A stretch of 10,346 bases of DNA from an uncultured Eubacteriales bacterium (GTDB lineage: Bacteria; Bacillota; Clostridia; Christensenellales; UBA1242), in assembly GCA_948971535.1 (NCBI GenBank), contig CARFEX010000021.1, forward strand, positions 1-10,346. The letters are read 5' to 3'. A program made the translations under genes and the position numbers. The notes beneath the pieces were generated by a model. That model searched no databases. It saw nothing but the letters and a program-made list of their open reading frames with translations, and was not told the origin of the DNA. Shown here piece after piece: positions 6,804-10,346 of the stretch (the stretch's first letter is position 1; the number at the start of each line of letters is the position of its first letter).

Positions 6804-6821
6804 CATAAATTTATATTTATG
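6804..6821 (+). promoter_or_regulatory. ARG-box-like operator 2 in the argR leader
   Basis: The 18-base segment starts CATAAAT and ends ATTTATG and is almost palindromic. Compared with an ideal ARG box (CATGAAT ... ATTCATG), it differs by one symmetrical change in each half (G to A and C to T). It lies about 15 bases after the predicted transcription start. Another half-site, TGAAT, is at 6796-6800. With operator 1, it would bracket the promoter. Confidence 0.5.
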
Positions 6822-6835
6822 CAAAATCGCTAAAA

Positions 6836-6852
6836 CCCTTTATTTTAAAGGG
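6836..6852 (+). other. Leader hairpin before argR
   Basis: CCCTTTA (6836-6842) pairs perfectly with TAAAGGG (6846-6852) around a TTT loop. It sits in the 5' untranslated region, 14 bases before the GGAG ribosome site (6867-6870). No T-run follows directly, so it is not a terminator. It may only stabilise the 5' end of the mRNA. Confidence 0.55.
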
Positions 6853-6875
6853 AAATCGGAGATTAAGGAGTTGTT

Positions 6876-7328
6876 ATGGCAAGAAGCGCAAGACAATCGA
6901 AAATCCTAGAACTTATCTCAACAAAGGAGATAGAAACACAGGATGAACTGGCTCGTGAACTTAAAAATGCAAACTTTGAGATAACTCAAGCGACAATTTC
7001 AAGAGATATCAAAGAGCTTGGACTTACAAAGATTTTGTCAAGTTCGGGCAAATATAAATACACATTCGTAGGTTCTGATGAGCAAGCTATATCAAACAAA
7101 TACATATCGATTTTTAAAGAAGCTGTCATCTCAGTTAAAAGCGCCCTTAATCTTGTTGTCCTTAAAACTATGAAAGGAATGGGGTCTGGGATTTGTAGTT
7201 TTGTAGATAAATTAAATCTCACTGACCTTATGGGAGCTGTAGCAGGAGATGATACGGTTATGCTAATTTTTCCTAGTACTGTTGCGGCTAGTGAAATTGT
7301 TGTTACACTAAATGAAGTTTTAAAGTAG
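6876..7328 (+). CDS. argR: Arginine repressor ArgR/AhrC
   Basis: ArgR is the arginine-responsive DNA-binding regulator of arginine biosynthesis and catabolism. At 150 residues it is full family length. Residues 1-70 form the winged helix-turn-helix domain, including the conserved ATISRDIKELGL (39-50). Residues about 80-150 form the oligomerisation and arginine-binding domain, with GAVAGDDTVML (120-130), whose GDDT aspartates contact arginine in the family. AAGGAG lies 5 bases before ATG. It has its own promoter with flanking ARG-box-like sites, which suggests autoregulation. recN starts 10 bases after the stop, so the two genes are probably co-transcribed; this pairing is widespread in Firmicutes. 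No arginine biosynthesis genes lie within the window, so its targets must be elsewhere. Confidence 0.97.
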   Translation: MARSARQSKILELISTKEIETQDELARELKNANFEITQATISRDIKELGLTKILSSSGKYKYTFVGSDEQAISNKYISIFKEAVISVKSALNLVVLKTMKGMGSGICSFVDKLNLTDLMGAVAGDDTVMLIFPSTVAASEIVVTLNEVLK

Positions 7329-7338
7329 GAGCAAAAAA

Positions 7339-9015
7339 ATGCTTGAATTACTTTCTATAAAAAATGTTGCACTTATAAAAGATTTAACAATAGAGTTTGG
7401 TAAAGGTTTCAATGTGCTTATGGGTGAAACTGGTGCGGGTAAAAGTATCATCTTTGACTCGCTTAATTTTGTACTTGGAGCAAAAGTTGATAAATCTTTA
7501 TTACGTACTGGTGAAAGCCAGATGAAAGTTGATGCAGTATTTTCTTCACTAAACACTCAGACAAAAGATTTTTTGATAGACCATGGTTTACTTGAAGAGG
7601 ATGAAGAATGTCAACAGTTACTTTTATCAAGAGTTTTTAATGCTGATGGCAAATCTACTATAAGGATAAATGGGCAGCTTTCAACTAGCTCAATTTTAAA
7701 AAGTTTAGGTGAAAGTTTGGTTGATAGTTATTCTCAACATGAAAATGTTACATTGTTAAAAAGTAAAAATCACCTTGCTATGCTTGATAAATTTGGTGGA
7801 GAAAAACTGTTAGAGATAAAAAATAAGTTATTTGACAGCTATCAAGTATTAAATGATTTAAAGAAAAAAATAGATGCTCTTGGCGGAGATACTTTTGAAA
7901 GAGAAAGAACTAAATCTTTGCTTGAATATCAAATAAGAGAGATAGAAGATGCTGAGCTAAAAAGCGGAGAGGATGAAGAATTAAAAGAAAAACTTCACCT
8001 TATGAACAGTGCTGAAAAAATAAATGAAGGTATTTCAGCTTCTGAAAGATTACTTGAAGAAAATACATCTTCTGTACTAGATAGTTTACAAGAGGTTGAA
8101 AGTATTTTATCAAGCTTAAATACTTTTTCAAAAATAGAAGAATGTAAAAATCGTTTGACAAGTGTAAGATATGAAATAGAAGATATAAGTGAAACATTAA
8201 AAGATATTCAAAACGAAATGTCATTTGATGAACGTGAATATGAAGCTTTGGATAGACGTTATGACAACATAAAACTTTTAACCAAAAAGTATGGTGGAAG
8301 CATTGAAAAAGTTTTAGAATATTTTAATGAAATAAAATCTAAGTATAATGACCTTGCTGATGCTGATTATTTGATAGAAAAACTTGAAAGGGAAAAATCG
8401 GTTATTGAAAAGCAACTTGAAAGTTTAGCTAACGAACTTTCTGCAAAGAGGAAAGCGACTGCAAAAGAGATAGAGGATAAGATAGTTTCAGAACTAAAAC
8501 AACTTGGCATGAAATCTATTGTGTTTAAAGTTAACTTTGAGAAACTTTCTTCAATAACTTCAAACGGCTATGATGATGTTGAATTTGTTTTTTCGGCAAA
8601 CAAGGGACAAGAAGTGAAAGCGCTAGCTAAAACTGCGTCTGGTGGTGAATTAAGTAGATTTATGCTTGCACTAAAAAATATTTTTGCTGAGATAGGCAAT
8701 ACAGGCACACTTGTTTTTGATGAAATTGACACGGGAATAAGCGGTGAAACTGGAAATGTTGTTGGACAAAAAATAAATAATTTAACATCATTTGCACAGG
8801 TTATATGTGTAACTCATTTGCCACAGGTAGCAAGTTTTGGAGACAACTTTTTCTTTGTTAGTAAAGCAGAAGATGTTAATTCAACCTATACCCAGATTAA
8901 AGAATTAAGCTCTGATGAAATAAATTATCAAATAGCTAGAATGATTGGCGGTGATAATGTCAGTGAGCTAGCATTAAAACATGCGAAAGAAATGCGTGCA
9001 AAAGCTGGCAAGTAG
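7339..9015 (+). CDS. recN: DNA repair protein RecN (SMC-like ATPase)
   Basis: RecN is a cytoplasmic SMC-like ATPase that acts early in double-strand break repair, gathering DNA ends for RecA. The 558 residues match the usual length. The N-terminal half-ATPase has Walker A GETGAGKS (29-36), and YSQHENVTLL (131-140) lies where the family has its GQHEHQ-type motif. Residues about 155-380 form the paired coiled-coil segments, rich in Glu and Lys. The C-terminal half-ATPase has the signature SGGELSRFMLALK (434-446), Walker B TLVFDEIDTG (457-466) and the switch histidine in THLPQVAS (492-499). All ATPase motifs are intact. GGAG lies 7 bases before the ATG at 7339, just after the argR stop. It is most likely expressed from the argR promoter. 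No LexA/SOS box was recognised directly before it. Confidence 0.97.
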   Translation: MLELLSIKNVALIKDLTIEFGKGFNVLMGETGAGKSIIFDSLNFVLGAKVDKSLLRTGESQMKVDAVFSSLNTQTKDFLIDHGLLEEDEECQQLLLSRVFNADGKSTIRINGQLSTSSILKSLGESLVDSYSQHENVTLLKSKNHLAMLDKFGGEKLLEIKNKLFDSYQVLNDLKKKIDALGGDTFERERTKSLLEYQIREIEDAELKSGEDEELKEKLHLMNSAEKINEGISASERLLEENTSSVLDSLQEVESILSSLNTFSKIEECKNRLTSVRYEIEDISETLKDIQNEMSFDEREYEALDRRYDNIKLLTKKYGGSIEKVLEYFNEIKSKYNDLADADYLIEKLEREKSVIEKQLESLANELSAKRKATAKEIEDKIVSELKQLGMKSIVFKVNFEKLSSITSNGYDDVEFVFSANKGQEVKALAKTASGGELSRFMLALKNIFAEIGNTGTLVFDEIDTGISGETGNVVGQKINNLTSFAQVICVTHLPQVASFGDNFFFVSKAEDVNSTYTQIKELSSDEINYQIARMIGGDNVSELALKHAKEMRAKAGK

Positions 9016-9043
9016 CATAAAAATTGAAAATTTGCAAAGACTA
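9015..9043 (+). promoter_or_regulatory. Weak candidate sigma-G promoter for spoIVB
   Basis: GCATA (9015-9019) fits the forespore sigma-G -35 pattern. AAGACTA (9037-9043) agrees with 5 of 7 bases of the CATACTA-like -10, at a 17-base spacing. In Bacillus, spoIVB is transcribed by sigma-F and sigma-G, so a forespore promoter is expected here. The match is imperfect and the DNA AT-rich, so chance is possible. Confidence 0.25.
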
Positions 9044-9069
9044 AACCTATATGATTTAGTCTTTTTTTT
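9038..9069 (+). terminator. Intrinsic terminator between recN and spoIVB
   Basis: AGACTAAA (9038-9045) pairs perfectly with TTTAGTCT (9055-9062) around a 9-base loop, and the T-run continues to 9069. The spoIVB ribosome site GGAGG (9070-9074) begins at the next base. This should separate vegetative argR-recN transcription from sporulation expression of spoIVB, although some readthrough is possible. Confidence 0.85.
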
Positions 9070-9078
9070 GGAGGTTTT

Positions 9079-10296
9079 ATGACTAAAAAAGATAAAGTTA
9101 TTATGACTATGCTTGTTTTGATGCTCTTTGCAGTGACTATAATATCCAATATAAATTTTTCTCAGATTTTTGCGCTACCAGATAATTTTAAATCAAACTA
9201 TACTGAAATAGACAATGCAAATAAAACTAACAAGTTTGGTAGTTTTGTAAGAACTCAGTTTGAAGAGGACGGAAAAAGTGTCAGTAGTGAAAAGGATAGA
9301 ACAGGCAGTGTTGTCTTTAAACTTTTTGGATTAATTCCTATTAGAAAAGTTTCAGTTTCAATCCTGCCAGAGGAAGAAGTTTATGTAGGTGGTGTGCCTA
9401 TTGGGATAAGTGTAAACACTGATGGTGTGATTGTTATGAGTGATTCTTCTTTTGAAACTGAAAATGGAGAAATAAAGGAAATAAAAAATTCTGTTCTTAA
9501 AAATGGAGATATTATAACTAGTATAAATGGATGTCAAGTTGGCTGTGTTGAAGATATTGAAAAAGTATTGTCTGATGCTAAAAATAATGTCTTTCATATT
9601 ACATATACTCGTAATAATCAGAAGAAAGAAGCCGATTTAGCTCTTATGAAAAGTGATGGGCATTATAAACTGGGTGTTTGGGCAAGAGATGATATTTCTG
9701 GTGTAGGAACTTTAACTTTTGTACATAAAAATAATCATCATTATTGCGGACTTGGTCATGCTATAACTGACGGTCAAAGTTCAAATGTTGTTCCTATAAC
9801 TGACGGAAAGGTTTATGGATGCTCGCTTGTAGGAATAAATAAAGGTGAAAGAAATGCACCTGGTGAATTACGTTGCTTATTTATGCAAAGTGATGTAAAA
9901 GGTGATATAAAAACCAATAATAAATTTGGTATAAGTGGAAAACTTGATGATATGAGAGGGCTCGTTGACAGTAATTTAACGGCTAAAGTTGGCGGAAGAT
10001 TGTCAGCTCATCCTGGCAAAGCAAAGATTATCTCTAGTGTAAGTGGTATACGTGAGGAATATGATATAGAAATAATAAAGGCATGTTATCAAGCGAAGAG
10101 CAACGATAAAAGCCTAGTTTTTAGAGTTAAAGATAAAAAATTAATAAATTTGACAGGAGGAATTGTTCAAGGTATGAGTGGTTCACCAATTATACAAGAC
10201 GGCAAAATTGTTGGTGCTGTTACACATGTATTTTTGTCTGACCCAACAAAAGGTTATGGAGTTTATACAGATTGGATGATAGAGGCATGCGAATAA
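9079..10296 (+). CDS. spoIVB: SpoIVB, S55-family sporulation signalling peptidase
   Basis: SpoIVB is a serine protease secreted from the forespore into the intermembrane space. It cleaves SpoIVFA and so releases the SpoIVFB-dependent activation of pro-sigma-K in the mother cell. The 405 residues show a basic N-terminus and one membrane segment or uncleaved signal anchor (8-26). LFGLIPIRKVSVSIL (82-96) leads into a PDZ domain at about 95-190. The S55 peptidase domain starts near WARDDISGVGTLTF (201-214). The probable catalytic histidine is His227 in GLGHAITDG, and the probable nucleophile is Ser367 in GMSGSP (365-370), aligned with the GDSGGP pattern of trypsin-like enzymes. GGAGG lies 4 bases before ATG. 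The order argR-recN-spoIVB matches Bacillus, where spo0A comes next. All key motifs are present, so the protein appears functional. Confidence 0.97.
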   Translation: MTKKDKVIMTMLVLMLFAVTIISNINFSQIFALPDNFKSNYTEIDNANKTNKFGSFVRTQFEEDGKSVSSEKDRTGSVVFKLFGLIPIRKVSVSILPEEEVYVGGVPIGISVNTDGVIVMSDSSFETENGEIKEIKNSVLKNGDIITSINGCQVGCVEDIEKVLSDAKNNVFHITYTRNNQKKEADLALMKSDGHYKLGVWARDDISGVGTLTFVHKNNHHYCGLGHAITDGQSSNVVPITDGKVYGCSLVGINKGERNAPGELRCLFMQSDVKGDIKTNNKFGISGKLDDMRGLVDSNLTAKVGGRLSAHPGKAKIISSVSGIREEYDIEIIKACYQAKSNDKSLVFRVKDKKLINLTGGIVQGMSGSPIIQDGKIVGAVTHVFLSDPTKGYGVYTDWMIEACE

Positions 10297-10299
10297 AAA

Positions 10300-10340
10300 A
10301 ATGCTAAACCTATAATTTTAGGTATTAGCATTTTTATTTT
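10300..10340 (+). terminator. Intrinsic terminator after spoIVB
   Basis: AATGCTAAACCTA (10300-10312) pairs with TAGGTATTAGCATT (10319-10332), leaving one bulged T, with the 6-base loop TAATTT. The 3' side runs into TTTTTATTTT. The A-run before the 5' arm would also let it work on the opposite strand. It starts only a few bases after the spoIVB stop. Confidence 0.9.
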
Positions 10341-10346
10341 AGTGTA

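Noticed and set aside
1722..9597. Several open frames of 60-97 codons on the minus strand
   Set aside because: They lie opposite strongly supported genes, have no good ribosome sites or recognisable motifs, and their composition is that of reverse-complement shadow frames.

Overview
This window looks like chromosomal core DNA from a low-GC, Gram-positive, endospore-forming bacterium (Bacillota, probably a Clostridia-like lineage). The base composition is strongly AT-rich, the Shine-Dalgarno sequences are strong and purine-rich, a T-box riboswitch precedes pheS, and the argR-recN-spoIVB order is the one known from Bacillus, where spo0A follows. All confidently called genes are on the + strand. 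No phage, insertion sequence, CRISPR array, tRNA or rRNA gene was recognised.

Region 1 (1-6611) is a translation and tRNA-maturation operon. The window opens in the 3' end of a possible unidentified gene (stop at 175-177). A T-box antiterminator/terminator switch (about 156-260) follows, with a UGGU bulge that fits the acceptor end of tRNA-Phe. Then come pheS, a 118-residue hydrophobic protein of unknown function, pheT, a cysteine desulfurase and thiI. The last three genes are joined by 4-base ATGA overlaps. PheS and PheT form phenylalanyl-tRNA synthetase. The desulfurase probably supplies persulfide sulfur to ThiI, which makes 4-thiouridine at position 8 of tRNA. If no unseen internal promoter exists, tRNA-Phe charging would control tRNA thiolation as well as synthetase supply.

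Region 2 (6370-6875) is a 506-base gap and the most unusual part of the window. It holds a compact, nearly fully base-paired four-way junction (6421-6516) nested in a longer imperfect inverted repeat with G-U pairs (6390-6543). An intrinsic terminator (6582-6611) and an AT-rich palindrome (6615-6643) follow. Last comes a near-consensus sigma-A promoter (6754-6782) flanked by two ARG-box-like operators, then a leader hairpin before argR.

Region 3 (6876-10346) holds argR (arginine repressor), recN (SMC-like DNA repair ATPase) and spoIVB (S55 protease that triggers sigma-K activation during sporulation). A terminator lies between recN and spoIVB, overlapping a weak sigma-G-like promoter candidate. 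A second terminator ends spoIVB. The two hairpins share an identical 11-base segment.
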